Source: Sphagnum compactum (taxonomy: Eukaryota > Bryophyta > Sphagnopsida > Sphagnales). From it: DNA of 64,000 nt. Positions 49,554 to 63,500 of the stretch are shown piece after piece. A model generated the notes under the pieces. That model did not search any database. It was not told where the DNA came from and worked only from the letters and a program-made list of their open reading frames with translations. Location: NCBI GenBank assembly GCA_965153455.1, contig OZ234497.1, positions 19,213,872 through 19,277,871 of the forward strand, written 5' to 3'. Positions within the stretch are counted from its first letter, which is position 1, and each line of letters opens with the position of its first letter. A program made the translations under genes and the position numbers.

Positions 49554-51081
49554 GGCTTACCAATTGAGAGAGTACTGGTACATGGGGTCCACACAACATA
49601 GGTCAGATGTTGTGAAGAAAAGACAAGCAACATGCTCAGCCACAGGCACATAACCTTGACGTGCCTCATCGATTCTGGCCTCTGTGACAACAGAAACTTT
49701 TTGCTTCTGTGCAATCTCCACAGACAAGACTTTCGATGACGAAATGATGTCGATGGCTGTCTCATCTTCCAAAATGTTTCCCTCTGAGCTTGAAAGCACC
49801 TATTGAGCATACATAGGTACAGTTTGCAGGAATGGGTTATGGGTGGGTTGGTCACTTAGGGATGTTGTCACAAAACTACTACATGGGTCTGATCTATATG
49901 TCTGAAGATTCAGGGTTTTTACAAAACCTTAATAATATTGTCCTCGATGTCCTTCAGCTGACGTTGATTTTCAGCACTTTGAAGCACAAGTTGGGTTTTC
50001 TCTTCCTCCAAATCGGGTCGCTCATTTTTCACTGCCATCCCCAGTAATTGGTCTTCCAGTCCATCAGGAGTGATCATGAAGTTCAGAAGACTGATCTTTA
50101 CCGACACCTGCAAATGATCATGACAAAAACCGGCATATATACAGATATAGATTCAGCAAGCGTCTCCATTTCGCCAACACAAAATCTCCAGATTTAAGGA
50201 ATATCACACTAGCTAGTGTTCAAATTCTGAACAACACTACTTAGATGCGATCTCACCTCAGGTGCATAGTGCGGGTTTCGTAGTTTAGTGGTGATGTAGA
50301 AGCGGAATTTCTCATTGTATTCGATTGTACTATCACCCAGCTTGATCTGAAGACTGCCAGCTTGCTTGAAGATGGCCTTGACAAGAAGTGGCTCTAGTGT
50401 TGGATCAAGCTCTTCATACACATTTTCCAGAAGAAGCGGATATCCGAATTGGATGCAACTTTCCAACTTCCTCACAAAGTCGCCATCCGAAAGCTTCATC
50501 ACCTGTAGATTACGTTTCTTCTCCATATTCTGCAATCCAATGCAACAACATCCAACACATCATCCTTATGCCACATTTGGGTTTTTTTTCCTCCTTCTGA
50601 AAATCATATAATCCAAGGCATCATTGGGTACTACTTACTACATGTCACATTCTCCATCTTTCTGGAAGAAGGAAGATTTCACATGTACCTTGATCCACTT
50701 ATTAGCTTGACCTTGAGGATCAATTAGCAATGGCCAACGGCGAGAAGAGCTGACAATGAGAGCATTGTCAACAGAGAAGCTGTCGTTAGGCAGACCATCA
50801 ATAACCCAGTCACGAATTGTGACTGGGTTTCCGAGCACATTGGCTAGCTTGAAAACAGGGGAGCAAGGAATCTTCTTCGTGTTTGCCAGCTTCAACCACT
50901 CTCCTAGCAGAGCTTCCCGGTAGCTGATTGTTACTGGCCCAAGGTAAGCCACATAACCTGAGGCTAACAACACATCTCCAGTTAAATCAATGTAAATTGC
51001 ACCAAGCTCTACGCCCACCGCTGTCCATCGCACTTTCTCTCCACCTAAGCCCCCAATGAGCTTCTCTGCACGCATCAGTTT
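45801..51081 (-). other. dynein AAA5, AAA6 and C-terminal domain (exons 26-37)
   Basis: AAA5: [17 protein letters not shown] and [17 protein letters not shown]6 and beyond: [73 protein letters not shown]-like [69 protein letters not shown]. The end matches the position of the stop in other axonemal heavy chains. Confidence 0.93.
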
Positions 51082-54000
51082 CTGCCCAGTACAACCAATT
51101 TAAAAAAAAATTGCAGATCAGCTGTCTCCCAGGAAAAGAGTTTAGGTTTGACATATCTTAGCTTCTTTGGGTTTAGACTGGGTTTTGGACCACTGTCTCT
51201 AAAGCGAGTTAGCTTCAGGTTTGAAAGAGTAATTCACAACAGAGTTTGTAAACCTTACCCCTAAACCCTAAACCCTAGACTTTGCTTGTTGCATGTATGG
51301 TAATTGATTCCTTACTAGGTACACACCGTAAACTGACCTTCTGACAATTCTCAACCTCAGCTTCAAGCATCATCTTCTTCCTGTTCATATCTTCAAGCTG
51401 CTCCTGCAGCTTTGCTAGCTTGGCTTGAACTCCTGCCAGCATTTCCTTCTTCAATGCAAGCTGCACTTGCAGTTGAGAAAACTCTGCATTTGCTGCTGCT
51501 AGTTTGGCTTGTTTTGGCGCAACAACCTGCAACAACAACAACAAACAACAACAATTCAACCCTCCTACAAAAAAGCTCAAAAATGAATTCTTCTTCACAA
51601 ACAAATACTACAAAAGCCTACATACTAGATCTTGTAATTTTGTAAGCTAAGTCATGAGCTTGGTGGCATTGCCACCTAAACTACAAAAGCAATTATCATA
51701 TGATAGATAGATCACTACTAAAGAGCTAAAGGAGATGTTTCCAGAGGAGGGGAAATGAAACAAAAAAAAAACTACCTTTGCCACACGATCATAGCTCTCC
51801 ATAGCCCGCACCCAGCAACAAAGCCCATAAGCTGCCTTTGAGGCTTTCTTCACAACCTCGGGGTTGAAACTTGGGTCTTCTAGATAGACTCTAATCTTCA
51901 CAATGGTAGCAGTGGGGATGTTGTCCTTATCATATGTTCTGAGTGATGGCAAGAAGTTGCTATCTGCCAGCATCTGCTGTGCCGGTCCCCAGAAATCTTC
52001 CATCTTTGACCCAGGTTTGTTTGGGTCGGGAATTCGCTTCGATTTCACCTGTTCCCATCATCATGCAATTGCAGTGGAAAACAAGCATATTGTCACTTAC
52101 ATTGGACATCATGAGCTCGAGAACAGAAAAATCATGCCTTGGTTTGTTGGTGACTGAGCTTGACAGTTCATAATCTCCTGGAAAGGAATATGGCTATGAA
52201 TCTTAAGAGCAACTACCATGTCGGCTCATGCATGCTACTGATGGATCAAGAAGGGATGTGGGTTGAAGGAGATCATCAAATGTACATCTTTCATTATACA
52301 ACAAGCCTCCATGACAAGCTTCACTGGACCAGGAGGATTCTTCATGGCCTTCACTTCTGTGATATCTGCCTTTGTCAGTGTGTCTAAAGCTGCCAAAGCT
52401 GCCTCAAGCATTGGCATTGCCTGCGAATCACATACATCAAAGCTCGATCAACAGGGAGCCCTTCAGAATCCCATCCAGAGTTCACTCTTTTTACATGCAG
52501 AAATGAATGCATCATTGTTAAAACTCTTGAGCAAGAAGCACAAACATGGATGGAGGGGAAGGTGGGATTTAATCCTCCTCATGAGGCTAATAATTGTGAC
52601 ATACCACAGCAAGTTCAGACTCGCAGTCATCCTTGATAGCTTTAGCTTCTATAGCTTTGATATTTGCAACTGCTTCTTCAGCCTCCACCATAGCACGAGT
52701 GGCTTCTGCATCCTTTTTGTCAAGGTCAATACGTGAAAGCAGTGCATTGGTCTCTTGAGCTGTTTTCAAGAGAATGGGTTGCAAGTCTTGCAGCTCTCCT
52801 TTCATGATTGTCACTTGCTCCTCGGCTCCAAACAGCTTTTCAAGCCCACCCTATAAGGAAACCACATGCAACGAATACAGACAAGGAAATGAAACAAGGT
52901 TTTTCTTCTTCTTATAGAGGAGAAGAAGAAGAAGAAGAAGAGCATATATTGATTGTGTCTTAGAAAATGCCAAATTCAAAATTTCCTACCCATCCACAAT
53001 ATGAAGGAGATCATCAGATCATGAATTTACTGAATATCGGTTCCTCATGGTGTCAATTTCATTACGCTTCTCAGTTAAGAGCTTTTTGTAAGTGCCCAAC
53101 AGCTCCAGATACGAGGTGGGTGTGACATAGAAATGACGCAGCTGCTCTTTGTAAAACTTGTGCGACAAATCTGCAGCATTTTGGTGGAATATCATGCACA
53201 TATCAATCACTGATTCAGTGATTTGTGTAGATGTTTGTGGTACCTGGACAAATAATTTGAACAAACATCATCAGAACTAATAAGATACAACCTCAAAACC
53301 CTGGGAAAACCCAAAAGCTTAAACCCTGAATCCTAGTCCTGGTAGGAAACACCAAATCCTCCTCATCAAAAGCCTGCAAAACATTCATACCCAAAACCTT
53401 AAACCCTGTTCATCCTCATCCCAGGAAACACCACAACAGCATCATCAAAGCCTGCAAACTTTCATACCCAAAAGCTTAAACCCTGAATCCTAGTCCTGGC
53501 AAGAAACACCAAAACCTCATCAAAAGCCTGCAAAACATTCATTCCCAACAGTTTAAACCCTGAATCCTAGTCCTGGCAGGAAACACCAGAATCGAATCAT
53601 CAAAGCCTGGAAAATATTCATCAAGCTCCTTTCTGTATAATTTAGCTGTTACAAAATGGCACACGTTGGGTTTCTTGACCTCAAATTCTACCATTGTTGT
53701 TGATCTGTGTGGGCAAAATTCAGGGGGGGACTCTTGATTGATCAAGAAGAACCTACAGTAGAGAAATAACTGCTTGCAACGGATTTGAGGCCCTCAGCTG
53801 GCCACTCACTAAACCAGTCGATGGTGCAGCAGTTGACAAGAGATGGGAACATGCGCAGACGGGTTCGAAATGCATCTCCAAAAGGACTCATTGCAATCAC
53901 CATGTGAAGGTTCTTCCGACATTGATCGACAAAGAACATATACATTTCTAGGCTTGAACCATCTCTCCCTGCCTTCTTTGCCTGAGGTCGAATAATTTCA

Positions 54001-54524
54001 AACAAGCCCATGATCTCATCTTTTGCATACAGATTTGGTACCTGCAACAACAACATGATGTAACTCATGAGCTCTAGATCCCCCCAACTCAAGAATATTG
54101 TAGAATTGAAAACTAGATGACATTTGAGGTGAATTAATTGCATGACTGAAAGAGGCTCAACAAATGTCACAAAGATCATGCTGATTCTCATCAATACATG
54201 CCATACCCAAAACCCTTCTTCAATACAAGAGGTCTTGAAAAAAAGGGGGAAATGAGTATGTACAGTACTTCGCCAGTGTTGAGAATGTTATTGATGTCTT
54301 CCAAAAACTTCTCCTTCTTCAGTTGTGTGTCACTGAACAGAAATGTAGTTTCCACACAGTCTGCTCCAGCCCTCTTTAGCACAAGCTGATGTTTTCAGCA
54401 CAGCAGCCAACAACAATCTCCACAGTCATCAGTTCACAGACTCTCAAAGTTATATGTCCTCCTCAAAGGTATTGAAGTTATGTCCTTATGTTATTTCGCA
54501 GAGAGAGACTAGATCAGAACAGGA

Positions 54525-54557
<33 letters not shown>

Positions 54558-57500
54558 CAGTGATGATTGTTCACCTACCTTGAGGTCATCATTCCACTCC
54601 ATAGTACCATAGAGCTTGGTAATTGTAACCTGAAAGAGTGCAAATCCTGCCAGAAAAGTTGCCAGTTTTGTAAGCGACTGCCTGCCACCCCCACCAAGTC
54701 CGACCAACAGAGCATTGCCAAATGGTTGCCTTATGGTTCGACTGATGCGTAAGACATGCTGTGCAGCGTAAGTGAATATAACCAAGTTCATTGGGCTTCT
54801 GGTCTGAGCATTGAACTCATCCAGGCCAAGCTCCAGCTGTTTTAGCAGCTTGTTTTGGTCTGGTATCTCCTCGTACCTGAAAAAATTGCCACAACCTGCT
54901 CCAGCATCAATGTCACCAATTTCCACATTCAAAATTCTCATGGGTGAATCTACAGAAGGAAAAAAAGAAAAAAAGCAAACAACATGCTCGAGATGGATTC
55001 ATGCTTTAGTACTTACTACAAGGATTTCCCTACTATGATCCTTGAGAAATGAGCCTACTTTTTAGGGATTGCAGTAGTGTCCATGACATCACCGAATGCC
55101 AAGACTTTCAAAGTGGCACTGACATCATCAGGTGAAGAAACACCGAGAATGTAATCACAAGTGACATTCACCCGTTCTTCAAGACAAACCCGCAAGTAGT
55201 CAAGGAACCATTGGCGGTCGTCATCATTGACAAGCCGGTCATGGAACACACGGAGGCATTCATGGCACCACAGCTTGATCACTGTCTTCTTGGTCAAGGC
55301 TGCAGTATCTGCCATGCACATCCCTTGGAACACTTTTGAAAGATCACGCATGTTGTACATGTAATGGGATTTTGCTGGTGTTGGCAGAAGCTCTACCTGT
55401 ATTGCCCTATAGATTTCGATAGTAGTTTTCACCAGATTCTTCCCTACATTTATGATCTGACACCCAGAAAACCCCCTCGTATTGTCAAAACTATGGAAAA
55501 TTCAAGAGGGAAAAAAAAAGAAAAAAGAGAAAGCACATGAAAAAATCTGCTGAAAATGCCCCGCAACTTATGCACATGAAAAACAAGATCTTTCGTACCT
55601 CATTTAGCATACGACGGCTGCGGACCCACCACTCAATGATGGTCTCAAATACAGTGCCAAGAGTAGAGTCATCAAAATCGATGATAGAGAGCAAGTTGTA
55701 GTGGCGCAAGTATCTAGGGGTCACATGGTTGCGCCCTCCACCAGGGGGTCCCATAGCTGCTACAAACTGAATGTCAACAAGCCATCTGAAACAATTCTCC
55801 TCTCGGTCATACCTGCAACAGCAGCGGCAGCAGCAGCAGCAAACACAAAAACTAAGTTCACCACAGAAATGAATTCCTTCACACCCATTTGACAAAAATC
55901 TTTGAACAAGTACTCAAGCAAAAGGTAGGTATAAGCACACATCCAAAGCTAGCTCTTGGATTGCGATATAATTCGTACATCAAGTGAGTTTTATGGGGGA
56001 AAATTTATTTATTTACGTACCAGCCTCCATGATCCATCCATTGGCGTAGGATTTCAATAGGTGGTTGCGCACCATATGTCTCCACTGTAGGCATGTTCAA
56101 GTCATCCACAAAGACAACACATTTGGACCCAAGTGGAGGTCCAAACACATTCTTCCTCCTTTTGTCCAGCTTCGAATCAATAATCTCCTGCACACCCATC
56201 CATATCAGCTAATCATCAACGTCATCATCAATCAATTGTCATACATGTGCTTTGAAATATGAAAGGACATTCCAAAGCCAAGCTTGCCAAAAACGAAAAC
56301 CCACCTTGCCAAAAGGCTACCTGATAAAGCTTGCAAACTTAGGGATACTAGAATTAAAAAAACAATGAGATTTCATACAACAAAATGCATGCCTGCCTGC
56401 CTGCCTGCCTGCCTGCCTGCAGTATATCAATGGATTTCAATGCCAACAACACATGTATAATCTCAAAGACACAGAAAACCCTTGTAGTACCTGGGTCTGA
56501 TTAGCATTGGTCTGGGCAGAGAATGTCATCATAATGTTGCGGTAAACCTTCTGATCAATTCCATAAGACAACTGATTCTTGATATACACCGTCTTTCCTG
56601 TGATGATATCATGATGACACACACAAACAAGGTTCCGGAAATTCTCAGCTGCGTGTGCAACTACTTAGTAGTAGTAGTACTATCACATGCACCCATGTTA
56701 TGTTATGTACAGAGATCATCAGGACATGACTGAATTGACCAATCAACAACAGTTTTGTTTTACTTTAATTAATGAGACACACATAGGTAAGGTTGAATGT
56801 TGCCGAGTTTTGATCATCACACCTGTTCCAGTGGGTCCCCCGAAAAGAACATGTTTTTGATGTGTGACAAGGAGGACCAGCAAAAACGCATACCGTGCAG
56901 TGTCAATGGTGGCCACAATGATGTCATTGAACTGTGCATCATTGAGAGGACCCCGTTTGTCCAGAGTGTCCATCCAGAGTTTCCACACCCCTTCTGTTTT
57001 GGAGAAGGTGAATGCATACACAGAGGCAACTTCTGGGATGGGCAGCAGGAAGTTGAAATTGGGCTTTTGGACAACAAATCCAGCACTGAGATTGAAACCC
57101 AAGTCATCCTGTTGTGCCAGTAATCTCCGCAGCAATGTGTTGAACTTAAACCTGCCATCGTTATCAACGGATGCCCCAACAGACCACACCAGAGACATAA
57201 CAAACAAGCACTGCAACCACGTGTCCTTGTCACTTCCAGTGGGTGCCGATGAAAATCCACTATTTGTGGTCTCCTGATCAGCAGCTGAAGGACTTCCTGA
57301 TGTGCCTCTCCTGACAGTAGTCGCTTCAGGGGTCTTGAACTCATCCAACATGCTTTCAAACATGTTCATACAACTGACAGTCAGGTTGATCTGAGATGTA
57401 GGGATGGGTTCCTTGCAGTGGCGCTGGACGAGGTCGACACAAGGATCGACAAGCCAGTTCAAAAGTGCTTCCACGATTTGCATTCCCTCTTTTCCAATCT

Positions 57501-60500
57501 GCGAGAAGTTGTCATTGGTTTTCTTCAGCCATGATGTCTTGAGTGGATGCCAGCCAATGGAGCTCGGCTCTGTATACACCATTCCACAACGACTGACTGT
57601 GGCAGGTGATGCCACTGCCAGATCCTGAACCTCAAAGATCAGGTTCATCTGCTGGCTCATCTGGATGATCTCACCACTCATCAGACACAGCTTCTTGTTG
57701 TCATCCAGCACCGTATTCATATTCTCAATCCACACCTGCATGTTATGTACAGATCACGACAGAATTTCATGCTTCAACTACCTGAATTGAGCTGAACTTC
57801 TGCAATAATGCAACAGGAAAACAATGCAGCACATGCATGATGATCATGGAGGTCATAATCATATGTGCTGATAAAGTGCAAAATGCAAAACAAAATGGGT
57901 TTTCCAGAAGAAATGTAGAATTTGTTTATATATTTCCTTACGTAACTGCATCTACAGGTCCATCAAAAAGAATCCACTTGCGATCAGGGAGCTGGTCAAT
58001 AGCCGCATTCCGGAAAGCTTTGGCAAGAATGCCATCTGACCATTCATGGGAGACGGGATCAAACTGACCATACAGCTGACCGATGTAGACGGATTTCGGA
58101 TTCAAGCAAATGCAGTGTGTGATTTGTTCGCCTTCGCCATGTGCCTTCATATCTCCCAGAGCTGCTGCCAGAACTCGGTAGCACTCTGTTTTGGCTCCAT
58201 ATGAGTATCCCACCAACATCAACCCATGTCTCACAAGAATCATTTCATAGAGCTGGAAGATCTGCAATCACAGAAACATATGATACTCAAGTACTTTTGA
58301 GCTTGCCAATCATATCTGAGAAGCGTCACAACATCTACAGAACATAATTATGGGAGGTGGGTATCATCAGCAACATCCTCAGAAGCTTTGAAAATACTCC
58401 ACTGAAAACACTACTAGAGTCTAAAGTCACTGTCATGCACATAAGTACGTACAGGATCTGATGCTACAAACAACAATGCTCAAGGAGTTCAACTAGAGAC
58501 CAAAGGTGCTAGCTTTTGTTTTTACACAGTCCTGAACAAGAGCAACAAATGTGCAGGAGGAGCTGAATCATCATCAGCATCATCACCTTCTCTACATAGA
58601 CCGGGTGAGGCTGCAGGTTCATCTTGACACAGTTGTCTTTGATGCGCACTGTCATGATATCATAATCGGGAGGTGGGAGTTCAACACCCGGGAACAGGTC
58701 CATCAAGATACCCTCAAACAAGGGCACATCGTGAGCCAGAAACTTGGGCAAGTTCACATCTTTCAAGGACTTGAGCATCAGCACATCCTCCCTTTCTTCC
58801 GGATACTTCTGCTTCACAGCACCCGCAGCTCGCAGCACAGAAATCACAGCTCGCATGCCGTAGTCATAGTGTGTCTGACTTGACAGCTGCTCACTGAAAG
58901 AAAAACATGCACAACACGAACTTTATCAACCCTGGCAGCTTTTTTTTTGGTTTACATTTACTTTGAAGGAAGGAATTCAGCAAAAAATGTCCCAACTGCA
59001 AATGGGTCTGGATCAACATGGCGAAAGATCTGAATGTACATACAAAAAAAACAAACACACACACACACACACACACACTTCTAGCATGCGTAGATGATGA
59101 TGTGTGTACCCATCCATCGATGTACCTACCTGCACAAGCGGTAAGTAGCAACAAGTTTGCGAGCTTGAGCACGAGCATCAAGGTAACCAAAGGAGTAAAG
59201 GGTGATCTCAGAAATCAAAGCATAGTCAGGAACCATCATAGCAACGGTGCGAAACAAGGCTTTCAAGTTATCTGGGAGCTCGGAGCGTCCTGCATAGCCA
59301 GGATTCATGGTGATGAAGCAATTGCATGTCATTTTGAGCTGAAGTTTGGTGCCCTCAAATTCAAACATCTTCAAACCTGCTGCTTTGGCTCTTTGGATTG
59401 TCAGGATTTGCTGTGCAATCACACTGAGAACCTGTAATCATTAACCCAGGGGATTTAATTTTCAAAAAATAAAAAATAAAAAATCAGCACTTCAAAATTC
59501 AGTTTAGATTCCACTTTAAAAAAAGCTCATACATGTGACCAGAATTTGATCCCATAATTTATTTATTTCAATTCATGTACTGTCTGGAAGTTATAGAGAA
59601 ATTAGGACACAGTAGTAGTAATACTAGTGCACAATCCTGACACTAGTGTGCACTAGAGTTATGAGAGCTTTCTCTTTCATCAATGGTAGTCAAGACAAAG
59701 TCAAAAAGGGGAGAGAGAGAGCGAGAGAGAGAGAGAGAGAGAGTGAGAGTGAGAGAGAAAGAGATTGATTTTGGGCATGGGTGTGAATTTAGTTTACCTC
59801 AAGTTCGATTCGGTTGAATTCATCAAAACAAGCCCAAGCACCAGAGCTAGCCAAGCCTTTGAAAAACTTTCCCATTGCAAGATAGTCAAGACCATCAGAG
59901 CAGTTGAATACCACGCACTGCATTGCAATAGCCTTTGCAAGATCCTTTGTTGTCTCAGTCTTACCGGTACCTAGATGCATCTCATCCAATTATGCTCGAG
60001 AACATTCAACAGATTGCATTCAAAAAGCACACTTGAGAGTTCACTTCAGAGATATAATATCCATTGATGGGATTCAATTTATAGATGAAGAAAATCTAAG
60101 CATCCGTTGCAGTGATTCCATGTACACTACTAGTTCTGTTGTAGCTAGGGCCACTAGGTTTCATCATGTGGGTGTGGAAGAAAGGTTATGTACACCTGCA
60201 GGTCCTTCAGGAGCTCCACCCAAATTGAGATGGAGTGCACCCATCAGTGTTCGATAGCATCGATCTGTCAGAGGAGTGATGACAAGACGGCTGCTGTTCC
60301 CCAAGTACTCAAAAGCATACCATATGCCAGCATTGATCATACGCACAATCACACTATCTTGCTCATAACCATATCTGCAAAATAATTCCCACTAGAGAGC
60401 CACTTCAAATGTTGATGTCCGTGGAATATTCTGCCACGATCAACCTGATTCAAGCTGATATCTTTGAATTTGCACCAGCATGGTTAAACCATAAACCTTC

Positions 60501-63500
60501 TGCCATAAACCTTGATGGGTACACGAGGAATAAAGACAAGAGCCAGATCCATGGCAAAGAAAGAATGAATATACCAATGTCCTTCACAGTTGATGGTGAT
60601 CAGAGAGGTGTAATTTTACCCAGCAACAAGAGGAGCTAGAGAAGATGTAGCTGGGATATTATATCCTTCTTGATTACCTCAGCTGACAAATCCAATCAAA
60701 ATCTGTTTCATCAGATAACCCAGCATCTGATAGGTCCTTGACCACATCACGAGCATGCACATCGATCACAATCAATGCCCCAATTGTCTTTCTTTCAAGA
60801 TTTGTCAGCTTTCCACGAACCTGAATCATGGATAGTAGTAAGTTAGTCTGCTAGCCAATCTTTCTTCCTTCCTCGTTGAAGCCCAGCAGCAGCATTAACC
60901 AACCAACAGTTGGGTGGGTTCTTTTCTGTCATCATCATCATCTGAACAGCTAGCTAGTGCAACAAAAGTTGCCTTCTTTTTTTCTCATTTCTCACACACA
61001 CACACACACACACACACATGTATGTATATTTACTTGTACCTTGTTGACAACAACTTGGAGTTGCATTGTGCATTTGGCCTCGTACTCAGCAAGCTTGCCT
61101 TCGCGGATGGCCTCTGCAACCTCCATAGTCCAGTGCATTTGTGACCCACAAAGCACAATCTGGCCTGGCCACTCTAGTATCCATTGTATTCGATCTGTTG
61201 TCACATATGATTCGTATGCACGACGGCACACATCTATCAAACTTTCCCTCATGTCAGCCTCCACCTAGATATGATCCACCAATTAATTCTTATATGAAGC
61301 CACATGAGGAAGCAGCTCAGAGCATGTACAACAATTTTCTTTACTTGAATGCAAAAGATTGATCTTCTTCTATTGCTCTCTGCTCTCTGCCGCATTTCAC
61401 TCAAATCAATCTTTTTCTCACATCTTTTTCTTTTTTTTCTCTTTTCTTTTTTGGTTTCATTAAAAGACAGGAATCGAACCTCTAACAACCATTTCTCAAC
61501 TGCACCCTGAGCAGTCTTGGGATTGAAGTGGAAGATGAAGTCAACACGCTCGCCTTCTTCACTAAGCATGGCAACAATGTCAAGGTTCTCCATGAACACA
61601 AGCCTGTTGATTCCCTCAAAAATTTTCTTACAAAAGGGTTGCACCCTTAGTGGGTCCTTTGTCTCGGCCAAAATCTCCAGCAGTTCATCATTGGATAAGA
61701 AAAAGAATCTGCACATGAACAATTCAGGCCATGGGGATGCACACAAATGAACCCGTTAATCAATTTACTTAAGGGCCACACACCAGATCAGTAGCTGAAC
61801 AGACACTCATGATCTCAAACAACTGGGCTGTTGAGATTTAGGATCTGTAACACAGAAAAACTGTCAACCAACATGCAAGAATTGAAGGGTCTGTAGTGTA
61901 ATCATTTTAGATCTAGCTCTTCTGGTGACAAAGTCCCATTTCCTTTGACCATGTTTGTTGTTACTTTCTAGCAATCAGGCAAACTAACCTTGGAAAAGCA
62001 AGGCGCTTGGTCTCAAGATAGTCATTGAGACCCTTTGTGACAAGTTCAAGCTGCTGGTTATTCTCAGTCAGGGTCTTTTGCAACTCGGGATCTGCACCCG
62101 CAATCAAAACCTCAGGATTCCTAGCTAGCTTCTCCATGATCTTACGCCACGAGGCATCAACAGCCCGAAACCGACGGCCCTCCACTGGCATTTGCATCAT
62201 GATGTCCTCAGATGTGAAGATGGGTTCCAGGTACATCCATGACTGCTGGCACTTCAGCCATTGGTCAAGTACCTGCATGCATACCGAGATCAAGCAACCT
62301 AATTACAATAGGACGAAAAAATTCTGGGTGCAAAGTTTTTGCAGAACTTTTGTTTTGGTCAAATCTTTCAGAGAGCAGATGCTTTTGATGGCTAACATAA
62401 TGGATGGAATGTATAAAATCTTCCTGGAAAAAGGAAAACCGAAGAGGACAAGAGTCAATCGTGTATATATATATATAGCACTAGTATAAATGTCATAGCC
62501 ATGGAACCAGTTTAGTCTTTTAGTTTTCCAAACCTCTTGAACCAAGTTGAGCTTTTCAAGCCACAACTTGACACGATCCTCAAAGGGCCCAATATAGGGA
62601 GACGTAGCCAATGATTGTGTCTTGACCAAATGCTCCTCAAGCATTTGCTGTATGTCATCCACAGCACGTATCACTGAAGTACCTGTTGCATGCCAGACTG
62701 CATACTCAAATTTCACACCTGTCCATGCCGATTGCATCTTGTCAAGATTCTGCTCCACACCATACTCTTTGCTAGAGAATTCGCTCACCTGTTTGACAAG
62801 CAAACACACACACCCAAAAAAGAATAAAATCACCCATGAAAAAGACATGTATTGGCATGGCAAAAAATTGTTGTTAACTACCTACAAAGACGACATGGGT
62901 ATGATTGGGATTTTGCTTGATGCGCTTTAATTTTTGCACATACTTCTTGTACCATAATTTATGTTTTCCTTGATGAGGATCTATACATTGGCGGAACACA
63001 TCATGCCCATTAATATACACAATGGGTTGCAATGAATAGATCAACATTATAAGAAGAACTATCACATCAGAAAATGAGTTTCAGTGAATTTCAATTACCT
63101 CCTCAAGTATTTGGATGTACTGGGGTAAGCCAAGCTTACGAGCAGCATTGACAGTGAAGCTTTCAGTTGCCCGCACTTCAAACCCAAGCTTTTCACTCAA
63201 CATTTTATAATGGCGGTCACGCATACCTGGGTTTCGTAGTGCCGCGATCATTGGGCAATTCAACTGCCCAGAATATTAATTTAACCAAAACCCAAGTAAG
63301 AAAAAAAAAACATCCCATTTGGGTTGAACCCACTTAATGATTTCAGACACCCTACAGATGAATCATGCAAGTTGTGCAACATGTACAAAATGTACTAGAT
63401 CTTCAAACCCTAATTTCTAGATGTTTGCAACAACATCAGTTTCTTTCTGGGAGTGATGGAAAATCGTTAACTGGGGATTGGTATTATTATAAGCACCGAG

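Noticed and set aside
53539-53745. Open frame in dynein intron 20 (68 aa)
   Set aside because: It overlaps the 77-bp repeats; splicing around it keeps the dynein frame and no family resemblance is present.
54880-54960. N-terminal extension of dynein exon 18 ([14 protein letters not shown]...)
   Set aside because: The open stretch is intron. The acceptor at 54877-54878 gives the correct phase and joins IPKK to YEEIPDQ as the family requires.
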